DNA of 64,000 bases from CAWBXL01 sp963837365 (GCA_963837365.1 CAWIMW010000003.1:124001-188000), one strand, 5' to 3'; numbered from the stretch's first letter, positions 41,104 to 50,616 are shown. The notes: generated by a model not told the origin, from the letters alone. Numbers and translations are program-made.

Positions 41104-41559
41104 TTACGCCGCAAACAAGTGATAAAGCATAAAGTAAATCACCACGCCTGTCACCGAGACATACATCCACAGCGGATAGGTCCACCGCGCAATAGCACGG
41201 TGCTTGTCATAGCGCGCCCGGAGGCCTCTGCTCAAAGTAATGATCACCAGCGGCACAATCACCACAGCTAAGATCGTGTGCGAAGTCAAAATCGTGAAAT
41301 ATACCGGACGCGACCATCCATGGCCTTGAAATCGGACGGTACCGGAGCCGCCCTGCACATAGAGCGAAATGTGATAGTACAGATAAGAGGTCAAAAACAA
41401 GATCGAACTAATAAAAGCTGCGATCATGAAATTCCTGTGGGTAGCCATGCGCCCGCGCTTAATAAACCCACGTCCCACATAAAGCAGCACCGCGCTGGAG
41501 CCATTCAGCGTGGCATTGATTGCGGGATAGATCGCGTACTGTTCGGGGACGCCTGTCAT
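41104..41559 (-). CDS. DUF420 membrane protein, cytochrome oxidase assembly-type
   Basis: A 151-residue protein with four helices and conserved His in the membrane (YLYYHISLY, ILTSHTILA and the terminal MLYHLFAA). DUF420 (YozB/CtaM-type) proteins are required for activity of haem-copper oxidases in Firmicutes. It overlaps the ABC permease gene by 4 bp. Together with ctaA and ctaB upstream it points to assembly of an aa3-type oxidase, whose subunits are not in the window. Confidence 0.82.
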   Translation of the reverse strand: MTGVPEQYAIYPAINATLNGSSAVLLYVGRGFIKRGRMATHRNFMIAAFISSILFLTSYLYYHISLYVQGGSGTVRFQGHGWSRPVYFTILTSHTILAVVIVPLVIITLSRGLRARYDKHRAIARWTYPLWMYVSVTGVVIYFMLYHLFAA

Positions 41560-42383
41560 GCGGCGGGTTTGGTCGTCCTGCGGTTGGCCATCAGAAAGGC
41601 CAGTCCGAACATGAACAACGAGAACAGGGTCAGTGTCGCCAACGACGCCGGGAGTGACGCCACCGTCGAGGTGCCGGGATACAGCAGTTCACGCAGCGCT
41701 TCCACCCCATAGGTCAGCGGGTTGGCCAGCATCAGGACACGGATCCAACTCGAAGCGTTCCCAACCGGAAACAGCGCGCCTGACAGCAGCCACAGTGGAA
41801 TCAAAAACAGGTTGATGATGGCGTGGAAGGCCTGGTTCGAGTCCATCGGCCAGGCGATGGCAAAGCCCAGGGCCGTAAGCGAAAAGGACACCAGGAAGAC
41901 CGTCAGCACCACCAGGAGAAATTGCACCAGCCCCAGGTGCACGCCAACGAAGGGAGCGAATGCCAGAAAGATCAAGCCTTGGATAGTGGAGAGGGTCGTG
42001 CCTCCGAGCACCTTGCCCATGACAATCGCGGAACGGGGAACTGGCGCAACCAAAACCGAGAGCAGGAACCCTTCTTTGCGGTCTTCAATCACCGACATCA
42101 TGGTGAAGATCGAAGTAAACAACACGATCATAATCAGAGCGCCAGGATAGAAGTAATCGAGGTAGTGCTGTTGACCAGCGCCGTCGCCGGAACGAAATGA
42201 AGAACCGAACCCCGAACCGATCACCAGCCAAAACACCAGCGGCGAAGCAATGACTCCAACCACCCGGCTGCGCTGCCGGTAGAAGCGCACGCACTCGCGC
42301 CACCACAAGGTGTACGCGGGAAGCAGCAACCCGGTCGAGGCGCCTGCTGTGTGCATCGGGAATGTAGCGGTCTGGGTTGCCAT
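41556..42383 (-). CDS. ABC-2 type transporter permease
   Basis: A 275-residue, six-helix permease of the ABC-2 exporter type (GSGFGSSFR, YFYPGALIMIVLFTSIF, LPLSWLLSG-like central motifs and the C-terminal LMANRRTTK). It pairs with the ATPase encoded 24 bp upstream. The location between the haem A genes and DUF420 suggests a function in oxidase or haem metabolism, or drug export; the substrate is unknown. Confidence 0.85.
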   Translation of the reverse strand: MATQTATFPMHTAGASTGLLLPAYTLWWRECVRFYRQRSRVVGVIASPLVFWLVIGSGFGSSFRSGDGAGQQHYLDYFYPGALIMIVLFTSIFTMMSVIEDRKEGFLLSVLVAPVPRSAIVMGKVLGGTTLSTIQGLIFLAFAPFVGVHLGLVQFLLVVLTVFLVSFSLTALGFAIAWPMDSNQAFHAIINLFLIPLWLLSGALFPVGNASSWIRVLMLANPLTYGVEALRELLYPGTSTVASLPASLATLTLFSLFMFGLAFLMANRRTTKPAA

Positions 42384-42407
42384 GATTCTTGTTCGCCTGA
42401 GCAGGCG

Positions 42408-43394
42408 CTACTGGTTCTCCTCCGTCCAGAATTTATGTCCAGTGCGGCGGATGAAGACGTCCTCCAGCGATGGCTTGCTCACCGAAACCGCCTCAATCTC
42501 TCCGGGGAACGCTTCTACCAAGTCCGCGATAAAGCGGTGCCCGTTTTCCCGCTCCAATCGCACTTGTCCCCCCAGTGCTTTAGCATCAAGATGAAAACGC
42601 TGACGAATGTGCTCAGCCAGCGCCTCTGCATCGCGGCTATCGAGCAATATCACATCTCCGCCGATTTCGTGCTTCAACTCGGCTGGAGTTCCAAGTGCGA
42701 CCAGCTTGCCCTCATTGATGATTGCCAGCCGGTCACAGCGTTCGGCTTCTTCCATCAAGTGCGTCGTAACAATCACCGTCACCTGCTCTTCATCCCGCAG
42801 CATGCGCAGGTATTGCCAGACATCGCGGCGAGCGCCCGGATCAAGACCGGTGGTCGGCTCATCCAACAACAAAACCTGGGGATGATGCAACAATCCTTTT
42901 GCCAACTCCAGCCGCCGCTGCATCCCGCCGGAAAAAGTCTCTGCCTTTTCTTTTGCGCGATCGCTCAGGCCCACCCGGCCCAGCATTTCCGCGATGCGTC
43001 GCTTCAATGCCGCGCCATGCAGTCCGTAGAGATGTCCCTGGTGCATTAGGTTTTCCGCGGCCGTGAGCTTCACGTCAATGCTTTGGGCCTGGAAGACCAC
43101 GCCAATTTTACGTCGCAGTCCGTTGGGGTCGGTGGCCACGTCATGACCGAGAATTGTCGCGTGCCCGCCAACCGGCACCATCAGCGTGGAAAGAATGCGA
43201 AACAGGGTAGTTTTGCCGCTGCCATTCGGACCCAACAGTCCAAATAATTCAGCCGAACGCACGTCGAACGAGACTCCGTTCAATGCGGTGCGCTGGTCGT
43301 AACGATGAACGACGTTTTGGACGGAAATAACAGCCGAAGAGACAGCTTCAGGTGTGGAAACCTGGGGAACGTAAACCGGTGCGTTAAGGGCCAC
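42408..43394 (-). CDS. ABC transporter ATPase
   Basis: A 328-residue ATPase. Walker A is GPNGSGKT (residues 55-62), the signature is FSGGMQRRLELAKGLL and Walker B is VLLLDEPTTGLDPG. A DrrA/NodI-type C-terminal extension of about 90 residues follows the core. It forms a transporter with the downstream ABC-2 permease. The gap to ctaB is 8 bp, so it is in the same operon. Confidence 0.9.
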   Translation of the reverse strand: MALNAPVYVPQVSTPEAVSSAVISVQNVVHRYDQRTALNGVSFDVRSAELFGLLGPNGSGKTTLFRILSTLMVPVGGHATILGHDVATDPNGLRRKIGVVFQAQSIDVKLTAAENLMHQGHLYGLHGAALKRRIAEMLGRVGLSDRAKEKAETFSGGMQRRLELAKGLLHHPQVLLLDEPTTGLDPGARRDVWQYLRMLRDEEQVTVIVTTHLMEEAERCDRLAIINEGKLVALGTPAELKHEIGGDVILLDSRDAEALAEHIRQRFHLDAKALGGQVRLERENGHRFIADLVEAFPGEIEAVSVSKPSLEDVFIRRTGHKFWTEENQ

Positions 43395-43402
43395 AGATTA
43401 TT

Positions 43403-44338
43403 CTACGCCGATATCGTATTCAGCATCATCAAGATGAACAACAAAGGCAGATAAAACACGGTCGCTTGCAGCAGATGACGGGCCCGCTGCTTCGATTGGG
43501 CGGTGCTAGGCGCCAACTTAAAATTGGCTAATCTCAGGCCAACGTAGAGCAAAGCCACAGACAATACCAATGCGCCCACCGAATATATTCTTCCCGACAT
43601 ACCAAAAATTGTCGGCAGTACACTGACCGGGATGAGCAGGATCGAATAGATCACAATCTGCCGTGCGGTAGATCTGCCGTCAGCTTCAACGACGGGCAAC
43701 ATGCGGATGCCACCACTGGCGTAGTCATCACGATACAACCAGGCAATCGAGAAGAAGTGCGGGAACTGCCAGACAAACACGATGGCGAACATCACCAGCG
43801 CTCCCCACTCCAGTTGGCCACGGGCTGCTGTCCAGCCGAGAACTCCGGGCATAGCTCCGGGAATCGCGCCCACGAATGTGCAGATGGGATGGATTCTTTT
43901 CAGCGGCGTATAAGCAGCGAGGTAGACGACAGAAGTAGCCAGCCCCAGCAATCCAGTTAATGCGTTGAGAGCGAATCCAAGATAAAGCGCGCCCCCCACG
44001 GTCATCACGAGTCCGGCAATGGTACCGTGCAGCACGCTCATGCGGCCGGAGGGCATGGGGCGGTTCGCCGTGCGCCGCATCTGGCCGTCAATCTCATGCT
44101 CCATGACTTCATTCAGAGCGGCGGTCCCAGCAGCGACCAAGCCGATACCGGCCAATGCGTGAAACAAGCCCCATGAAAGGGAAGAGACGCCCGCTTTCAC
44201 CGCGCCAAAATAGTAACCGCACCACGCCGTCATGATGATGAGCGTAGTCACGCGCAGCTTGATCAGCTCGGCGTAGTCGCGCGCCAGCGTAAGCGCGCTA
44301 TAGCGCGGAACGGCCAGAGATTGGGTGGCTGTACTCAT
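43403..44338 (-). CDS. ctaB: Protohaem IX farnesyltransferase (haem O synthase)
   Basis: A 311-residue UbiA-family prenyltransferase that converts haem B to haem O. The Asp-rich motif NEVMEHEIDGQMRRTANRP is intact; eight or nine membrane helices are predicted. It overlaps ctaA by 4 bp. The enzyme provides haem O, then haem A, for haem-copper oxidases. Confidence 0.95.
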   Translation of the reverse strand: MSTATQSLAVPRYSALTLARDYAELIKLRVTTLIIMTAWCGYYFGAVKAGVSSLSWGLFHALAGIGLVAAGTAALNEVMEHEIDGQMRRTANRPMPSGRMSVLHGTIAGLVMTVGGALYLGFALNALTGLLGLATSVVYLAAYTPLKRIHPICTFVGAIPGAMPGVLGWTAARGQLEWGALVMFAIVFVWQFPHFFSIAWLYRDDYASGGIRMLPVVEADGRSTARQIVIYSILLIPVSVLPTIFGMSGRIYSVGALVLSVALLYVGLRLANFKLAPSTAQSKQRARHLLQATVFYLPLLFILMMLNTISA

Positions 44339-45306
44339 GCGGCTATGGGCTTATGTTCTCCTTGTGGAACTCGTTCTTTAAGCGCTATTGGGACGTGCCG
44401 CCAAACCTGTATGGCAAGCACGACAGCGGTCGCCAACAACAGTGCCCCCACGGCAACGTGTGCGACCGTTGAGACTACCATAGGTAGCTCCGGTTGCACA
44501 GCGTCATGTCCCCAGGCGACTCGGGTCAGGAAAGCTAGAAACCCCAGGCAAAGCTGGGCGATCAGCAATGACAGCATGGTGATGGCGGGGACCCGCACCG
44601 CGTCAATTTTCGCGTAGAGCGATAAAGCCCGGATAGAAGTCCAAGCCAGCACCACAGCAACGAAAACGGCGTTCAAGACGTGCGGCCACCAACTCATGCC
44701 GTGGTGGCGAAACATACCGCCCAGCACTAGCTGCACATACAGGATAAAAACTGAAAGCCACGTGAGCGTCTGTAGGCTGGGACGGTGCGAGTCAAACTCG
44801 ATCCGAGGCACTTCCTCCACCCACTGCTGTCCGGTGAAAAGTGCGATGCAAACCGCAATACAGAAAAATGTCTGCCCAACCGTAGCGTGGGCAGTGGAAA
44901 CCGCCGGCGGCAAAAACTTCAACACTGTAATGCCGCCCAGGATTCCCTGCACCACTACCGTTGCCAGCGCTGCGATTCCCAAATTTTTCATCCACCGCCG
45001 CCGGTCGGATCGCCAAGTCCAGATCGCGATGATAATGGTCAGCAGCCCAATGAACTCAGCCACCATGCGGTGGGTGTGCTCGAAGCGCACGCCGCCCACC
45101 ATGCGCGGAATCTTATAAAGCGAACCGAACGAAGTCGGCCAATCGGGTACGGAAAGCCCGGCATCATTGCTGGTGACCAATGCCCCGGCAATGATCAGGA
45201 GGAATGTCGCGCCAGCCGTGAACAGGGCAAAGACATGGTGGGCGCGGTTATAAGGCGTAGTCGTAATCTTCAGGGGGAACTCCAATAGCGCCGGCGTTCC
45301 CCACAA
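44335..45306 (-). CDS. ctaA: Haem A synthase
   Basis: A 323-residue, eight-helix COX15/CtaA protein that oxidises haem O to haem A. The conserved helices carry His for haem binding (EHTHRMVAEFIGLL, STAHATVGQTFF, VAHVAVGALLLA). The segment PDWPTSFGSLYKIP is typical. It overlaps ctaB by 4 bp and follows the cupredoxin-like lipoprotein gene closely. Confidence 0.93.
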   Translation of the reverse strand: MWGTPALLEFPLKITTTPYNRAHHVFALFTAGATFLLIIAGALVTSNDAGLSVPDWPTSFGSLYKIPRMVGGVRFEHTHRMVAEFIGLLTIIIAIWTWRSDRRRWMKNLGIAALATVVVQGILGGITVLKFLPPAVSTAHATVGQTFFCIAVCIALFTGQQWVEEVPRIEFDSHRPSLQTLTWLSVFILYVQLVLGGMFRHHGMSWWPHVLNAVFVAVVLAWTSIRALSLYAKIDAVRVPAITMLSLLIAQLCLGFLAFLTRVAWGHDAVQPELPMVVSTVAHVAVGALLLATAVVLAIQVWRHVPIALKERVPQGEHKPIAA

Positions 45307-45341
45307 AGAAAACGCCAGCGCTACGATTTTAGCAAAGCCAG

Positions 45342-46112
45342 CTATTGTTTAAAGCTTGCGTCCACCGTCTTGCTGTCTTTGGCGGCCAGGGTGACCTTTT
45401 GGGTCTGCTCACCAAGTTTTTCCTGTACAAAAGCCAACGTGTAGTCTCCCGGAGGCAGCCCCTTAATTTCATATTTGCCATCCGGCCCTGTCACCGCATA
45501 GAACGGGCTTTTCACCACGTTGATGTACATCTTCATCCACGGATGTTGGTTGCACTTCACCGGCAGCATGATCTCTTCGCGGGCGAAGTCCTTCTCGATA
45601 GCCGGAGCCTTGGGTGGCTGCGACTCATTCCACTCACGGTTATTGGCAGGGGTCGGATGGATATTGTGAGTGGTCGGATCGTCGTTCTTGATATCGAGTT
45701 TCTGTCCTACCATCATGCCCAGAACGTGGGGATGATAACGGCAACCCTGCTGATCGAGCGTGGCTGCTTCCGTCGGAGTGGCAAAAGTGCGGTCACCCAA
45801 GCCTTCTTTAACGTAAACAAAGACATTGGCCAAATTGCCGCCGTCCACCACCAGCGTCTCGGACTGATTTGCGCCCTTGCAGGCAGGGTCCTGGCTCATG
45901 TCAATCTTGGCCGGCTTTGGTGCCGTGCCATCGAATTTAACGGTCCCGCTGACCGAGGCCGCGGTGGCGGGATCAATCGGTGTCGCCGCCGGTGCTGCGG
46001 CTGGGGCCGCTGATTCCGAGCTGGGTGTTTCTTCTTTCTTGCTACAGCCTGCCAGGAGCAACAGCCCCAGCAGACAGAGGCTTAACAGTGCCAACCATAT
46101 TTTCCGGTTCAT
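45342..46112 (-). CDS. Cupredoxin-like lipoprotein with carboxypeptidase-regulatory domain
   Basis: A 256-residue exported lipoprotein: the start MNRKIWLALLS leads to the lipobox LLAGC. I chose the ATG at 46112 because AGGG is seven bases upstream; the longer frame would overlap the cytochrome gene. After a short Ala/Pro linker, a domain with the likely copper ligands His (THNIHP), Cys, His and Met (VKCNQHPWM) follows, then a carboxypeptidase regulatory-like beta sandwich (GPDGKYEIKGLPPGDY). It could be a periplasmic electron carrier between the cytochrome complex and the oxidase; copper binding is inferred from motif only. Confidence 0.75.
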   Translation of the reverse strand: MNRKIWLALLSLCLLGLLLLAGCSKKEETPSSESAAPAAAPAATPIDPATAASVSGTVKFDGTAPKPAKIDMSQDPACKGANQSETLVVDGGNLANVFVYVKEGLGDRTFATPTEAATLDQQGCRYHPHVLGMMVGQKLDIKNDDPTTHNIHPTPANNREWNESQPPKAPAIEKDFAREEIMLPVKCNQHPWMKMYINVVKSPFYAVTGPDGKYEIKGLPPGDYTLAFVQEKLGEQTQKVTLAAKDSKTVDASFKQ

Positions 46113-46164
46113 GATTTCGCCCTTTCTGAATTTTGTAGCGTCCAAATTCTTGCGCCCGCACATT

Positions 46165-49100
46165 CTACTGCGAACCACCATTTCCTGTGTGCCCACTTAG
46201 CAACCTGGCCTGCTTCTTCTTGCTGGCAGGCTGTATCGCCGCCCGGCTTCGTCCCATCATGCCCGAGACTCGCCGTTGTTCATCCGGCGTGAGTTGGAAA
46301 ATATAATTCACCAGCAGCTTGGTGTGGTCCTTCTCGTAGCCGTGGAATGAAGGCGGCGTGGGGCCGGCAAACACCCACTGGTTTTCGTCCTTCTTAAACA
46401 ATCCCGAAGGCATGGCGGTGCCCGGGGCAATCGCCTGCGGATCAATCAGCCAGCGCTCCACCCAATCCGGCTTTAGACGCGTTTTCGCCAGCAGGAAGTT
46501 GGGTGCGGTCGCGGTTTTGTCGTGCTGCGGGTCTCCCGTAGCATGGCACTTCAAGCACGGCGCCGCGGTGCTCGAGAACAAACTTCGCGCCATGTCCGTT
46601 TCCTGCGCCGTCAATGTCGGCAACGGATCAGGAATGTACGGGAACGGCTGCCGCGACAATGCCTGGAAGAAGCGGACCAGCTTGCCCAGTTCGTTCTCCG
46701 AGAACGAGAACGTTGGCATGCGTACCTGCAAGTAGAAACGCACGCCATTACGGTTTGTATCGGTTGGGTTGAGCGCCGGGTTGCCCAGGAAGTGCAGCAT
46801 CCACTCCGGATCGACGCGCGCGCCTTCAGTCAACAGCTTGGGAGGCAGGAACTCCGGATTGTCAATATAGCGCTGCTGTCCCATGAGCGCCGTCGTCTGC
46901 CCGGGAATGAATTGGTGGCATCCCATGCAGTTGTACTTCCGCACTACCCACCAGCCTTCCTGAATGTCGCGCCGATAGTCGAGCGGCGTGTACTGATACG
47001 TTACCGGCAATGCGCTTTCCTGACTGCCTTGCAGGAAAGTGGAGATGGCCCTGATCTGCTCCTTGTCCAGGTGCAGATTAGGCATACGCAAGGCTTCGGT
47101 CTCGTCTTTAACCTTGCCGCGGTCGTAGACGTTAGGCTCAGCGAGTTTGTGCTCGAAGAATCCCTTGTGGTCATACCAAGGGCCTTTTGCAGGACCTTCA
47201 GGCAGACGAGCAAGGTCTTCCGGATCGGTGATCGGTTCAGCGTTTTTACCACCGCGCTGGGCGGTCTCCGTGAATAATGCGAAGTCCAGGCGCTCAATCG
47301 GCTTGCTGCCTTCAAACGTCAGCTCGGTCCCGATACGGCCTTCGTCCTCCATGCCCGCGATTTCGTGGCATCCGGCGCAACCGAAGTGGCGGATCCACTT
47401 CGCGCCTTCTGCCTTCAGGCTGGGATCATCCATAAATGAAGCATCCGCATAATCCGACGGATCTTTTTTCTTCTGCGTGATCAGGAAGCTGGCAATGTCC
47501 TGCGCATCTTCAGGTGACAACCGCAGGCTCGGCATCACCGTCATGTTCTGCACTTGCAGCTCGTGCCCGTCGTTGGGGCAACGGCTGTGGTCGAGATCGA
47601 AAATGAAGGGCTTGCCGTGTTTGGCGTAATCTTCCGGCCCAATGTCTTTCTTCTCGTAGATGCAGTAGGGACGCGTACGCTGGCGCGCGTTGTGCACCCA
47701 GCGCACCAGATAGTCGTAATTTGCCTTTTCGCCTACGCGAGTCAGGTTCGCAGCAAAGGTGCCGCCCCGCATCTCGCTGCCTTCTCCAATCGAGTGGCAC
47801 GCAAGACAGCCGCGGGTCTCAAACAATTCCTTACCGTGCGCAGCATTGCCCGGTTTCTGCGTGGGCAGCGGATCGGTAAGCCCCGACTGCCACACATACG
47901 CCGAGATCGCCCGAATCTGATGATCGTTCAGGCGGAAGTTCGGCATCTTGGTCGTCGGACGGAAGTCAGTCGGCTTCTTGAGCCACACGGGAATCCAGTT
48001 CTTGTTCAGCTTTAGCCGGACGTCCTTCAGGTTGGGGCCAATTTTCTTGATGTCCTGCAACAGGCTCTTGGTAGTGTGATCGAGTTGGGTAATGCGTAAA
48101 TCTAGCTTGCTGTTGACTACGCGCAAAGCCACGGACTGGTCGTTCAGATGACGCGCTTCCTCGTTGGTAGCGGCTGCATCAGCTTGCTTCATGAGATAAG
48201 CAGATCGCTTGAGATTGTCCCGTTTCTCCTGCTCCATCTGCTTGATCTGCTGCGCGTCCGATGCCAACTCTTCCGGCTCGCGGTCGTAACCTTCATAACG
48301 GTGACAGCCGTTGCAGCCTTTCTGGCGAAACAGGTCTTTGCCTTCGCTGATCGTCCAGCCCACATCTCCGCTTACCAGGACCATATCGGCGGCATGACAA
48401 GTCTGGCAGCCTGCTTCGGTATTCCCTTTGGGAAATAATGGCCACAGCCAATGCTCATAGGTGCCGTGCGCCTTTTCGATGCTGGTAGTGGCCCGCCCAT
48501 TGCCCTGATGGCAGGGAGAACAACCGAATTTTTCCGGGTCGTGGATCTTTAACAGCTCCGGCTCGGGATGGCTCACAAACGCCTGGGCATATTTGTCCGG
48601 TTTCTTTTCGCCCGGAGCCATCATCACTGCCGCCGAGATATTGAGCGGTTCACGCGTACCGAGGTGGCAGGACTCACAACGGTCCACGATGTTAGCTTCC
48701 GCCACATTGATCTGCTTGATCTCCGGTTTCAATTCTTCGGTCTTATTTTTCAGGCCCTCAATCTGCTCCGGAGTGAGGTCCACCATGTGGTCGGAGATGT
48801 AGGCGTCCCGTTTGGCCCGGGCTGCGAGTACCGGTTTGAGAGCGTCGCCCAGTTCCGCACTCAATTTGGTGCGTTGATCTTTGAGATCGGTATATGCCTG
48901 GGAAAGTTCTTCGAAGGTGAACTCGGTCTTGCCTGGGATCGCGTCCTTCACCTCCGACTTCTTGGCCTTTTCCGCATCAATATCTTTTTGCTTGCTGGCT
49001 TTGGCTGATTTGCTGGTTTCCGTTTCCCATTCGTAGGTGAGAGCATTGACCTTGGCGCGACGGTCGGTGAAGACCTCCTGGACCTTCTGGATCTTTGCCT

Positions 49101-49428
49101 TCACCACATTGATCTGTTTTGAGATTTCGCTGCGTTGGGCGGCGGTTTCTTTGTCTGCACGGTCGGCGGCTTGTGCGAGTTCCTGATATTCCGCGTTTTG
49201 CTCTACTTCTTTTTCGGATTGGGTGGAAGCCGACTTCGCGGTCTTCAGGAACGCCACGTAGCGGTCTTTCCACACGTGTTGATAGGCCTTCCACGGACGC
49301 TGTCCGAAACCCTCGTCCCACATTGCCCACAACAGCGTTGCCATTAGGAGGACAACCGCCACCAGGTAGTGCAGCGCGTAGGATTTGGTAACTACCGGAT
49401 CCTGATCGGGAATAGGTTTTTCAGGCAT
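46165..49428 (-). CDS. Eight-haem membrane-anchored cytochrome c
   Basis: A 1087-residue protein. An N-terminal membrane helix (about residues 18-37), then a charged, coiled-coil-like region (about 60-245), then eight CxxCH haem motifs starting at residues 251, 303, 341, 372, 541, 684, 834 and 958. The last ones are in repeated class I cytochrome modules with conserved Met segments (TKMPNFRLND, VRMPTFSFSE, TAMPSGLFKK). It follows the split cytochrome b genes directly, so it probably takes the role of cytochrome c1/f in this complex and stores or passes electrons to the next carrier. The size and haem number are far beyond canonical c1. Confidence 0.88.
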   Translation of the reverse strand: MPEKPIPDQDPVVTKSYALHYLVAVVLLMATLLWAMWDEGFGQRPWKAYQHVWKDRYVAFLKTAKSASTQSEKEVEQNAEYQELAQAADRADKETAAQRSEISKQINVVKAKIQKVQEVFTDRRAKVNALTYEWETETSKSAKASKQKDIDAEKAKKSEVKDAIPGKTEFTFEELSQAYTDLKDQRTKLSAELGDALKPVLAARAKRDAYISDHMVDLTPEQIEGLKNKTEELKPEIKQINVAEANIVDRCESCHLGTREPLNISAAVMMAPGEKKPDKYAQAFVSHPEPELLKIHDPEKFGCSPCHQGNGRATTSIEKAHGTYEHWLWPLFPKGNTEAGCQTCHAADMVLVSGDVGWTISEGKDLFRQKGCNGCHRYEGYDREPEELASDAQQIKQMEQEKRDNLKRSAYLMKQADAAATNEEARHLNDQSVALRVVNSKLDLRITQLDHTTKSLLQDIKKIGPNLKDVRLKLNKNWIPVWLKKPTDFRPTTKMPNFRLNDHQIRAISAYVWQSGLTDPLPTQKPGNAAHGKELFETRGCLACHSIGEGSEMRGGTFAANLTRVGEKANYDYLVRWVHNARQRTRPYCIYEKKDIGPEDYAKHGKPFIFDLDHSRCPNDGHELQVQNMTVMPSLRLSPEDAQDIASFLITQKKKDPSDYADASFMDDPSLKAEGAKWIRHFGCAGCHEIAGMEDEGRIGTELTFEGSKPIERLDFALFTETAQRGGKNAEPITDPEDLARLPEGPAKGPWYDHKGFFEHKLAEPNVYDRGKVKDETEALRMPNLHLDKEQIRAISTFLQGSQESALPVTYQYTPLDYRRDIQEGWWVVRKYNCMGCHQFIPGQTTALMGQQRYIDNPEFLPPKLLTEGARVDPEWMLHFLGNPALNPTDTNRNGVRFYLQVRMPTFSFSENELGKLVRFFQALSRQPFPYIPDPLPTLTAQETDMARSLFSSTAAPCLKCHATGDPQHDKTATAPNFLLAKTRLKPDWVERWLIDPQAIAPGTAMPSGLFKKDENQWVFAGPTPPSFHGYEKDHTKLLVNYIFQLTPDEQRRVSGMMGRSRAAIQPASKKKQARLLSGHTGNGGSQ

Positions 49429-49437
49429 ATGTCCTCA

Positions 49438-49505
49438 GTGGTTGGTGGCTAGTGGTTAGTCGCTAGATGTTCTGCTAGCCACTAGTCACTAACCACTAGC
49501 CACTT
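49438..49505. repeat. CTAGCCACTAGCC word spacer
   Basis: The gap between the subunit IV-like gene and the multihaem cytochrome gene consists of GTGGTTAG / CTAGTGG / CTAACCAC words that fold into an imperfect palindrome. It belongs by style with the spacers at 17403 and 19048. Confidence 0.7.
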
Positions 49506-49508
49506 TCT

Positions 49509-50438
49509 TCAAACGTTAAACCACGGTGTTATCCACACGTACTTGATGTGCCATAACAAACGCAGGGACATCTTCAGCGGCAGCGCCACCATGGTCAGCA
49601 GGAAGAACTGCATGATGGAGTACTGAAGGAAACTCATGCGCTTGTAATCTTTCGGATTGTTCCGCCGGAACCACGCATGCAGCAGAAACCCTCCCGCAAG
49701 GTAGTAGCCCCCGACCACCACCGCTCCAAAAATCATTTTGCTCAGGTTCGTGGTGATTCCAAAAATGTCCGGCAAGTCCCGGTTCACTTCGTAAATCAAA
49801 CGATTGTGGTCCCAGGTCTGTCCCGGCCAGAACCATTGCCACCCAGGCCCGCGGATAAAAGTTCCAATGATGATCATCGCGACCCACAGCACGATGAAGC
49901 CAAACAGAAATGACCCAATCGAAAACTTGCGCTGCTTCCATGTGTAGTAACCGCTGCCCAGAGGATTGGTATCGATGTAGGGAATCACCATCAGGCCGAT
50001 GATGATCAGCGTTGGCATCACCACCCCCGCAATCCAGGGATCGAAGTACACCAGCATTTCCTGTAATCCGAGGAAATACCACGGTGCTTTTGCCGGGTTC
50101 ATGGTCAAGTTCGGATTAGCAGGCTCTTCCAGCGGCGCGCTCAGCGTGATGGACCAAATCATCAGGATGATGGTCACAATGATTGCGGCCAAAAACTCGA
50201 CTCGCAACAGGAACGGCCAAACGTGGATTTCTTTTTGCCAGCCGGGACGGAACGGCCAGGCCTTGCGATGGTGCGTCTTTGCCATCGCCGGGTCCGCTTC
50301 CAACTGCTCGATCAGTTGATCGTTGGCGCGGGCCTGCTTCCAGCCGAGGTAACAATAGAAGAAGAGAAGTGGGATCAGGGCCACGATAGGCACGTTGTCC
50401 GGCGTGGATGCAATATCCCAAAGCTGTCGCCAATCCAT
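49509..50438 (-). CDS. Cytochrome b C-terminal (subunit IV-like) protein
   Basis: A 309-residue protein. One N-terminal helix (LIPLLFFYCYLGW) and the C-terminal cytochrome b helices; the quinol-site segment is PAKAPWYFLGLQEMLVYFDPW (PxxW-type, similar to PEWY). Additional helices follow and the C-terminus is long. In split bc/b6f-like complexes this protein works with the haem-carrying cytochrome b encoded upstream. The distance to that gene (178 bp) is mostly a repeat element. Confidence 0.88.
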   Translation of the reverse strand: MDWRQLWDIASTPDNVPIVALIPLLFFYCYLGWKQARANDQLIEQLEADPAMAKTHHRKAWPFRPGWQKEIHVWPFLLRVEFLAAIIVTIILMIWSITLSAPLEEPANPNLTMNPAKAPWYFLGLQEMLVYFDPWIAGVVMPTLIIIGLMVIPYIDTNPLGSGYYTWKQRKFSIGSFLFGFIVLWVAMIIIGTFIRGPGWQWFWPGQTWDHNRLIYEVNRDLPDIFGITTNLSKMIFGAVVVGGYYLAGGFLLHAWFRRNNPKDYKRMSFLQYSIMQFFLLTMVALPLKMSLRLLWHIKYVWITPWFNV

Positions 50439-50468
50439 AAATGTCTCCTCAACCCGGAGGACAGATTC

Positions 50469-50605
50469 GTATCAGGGCTTGCCTTCAGGCATGCCGTTAC
50501 AGAATCCTTGATTCACGGCCTTTGGGCGCTGGGTCCAAATCGCAGCGGCTAAAGCCGGTATTCTTGTCGGATATTCTCGATATGCCTAAAGGCATATCCT
50601 GATAC
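50469..50605. repeat. Element with GTATCAGGGC terminal inverted repeats, second copy
   Basis: A 137-bp element starting GTATCAGGGCTTGCCTTCAG and ending ATATCCTGATAC. The outer 30 bases of each end match the element at 40551-40715; the inner part differs. It splits the cytochrome b and subunit IV genes without touching either. Confidence 0.75.
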
Positions 50606-50616
50606 AAACCTGCAAC

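Noticed and set aside
46113..46196. Upstream start of the cupredoxin-like lipoprotein
   Set aside because: It would add a non-signal leader and overlap the cytochrome gene; the ATG at 46112 opens the lipoprotein signal and has AGGG upstream.
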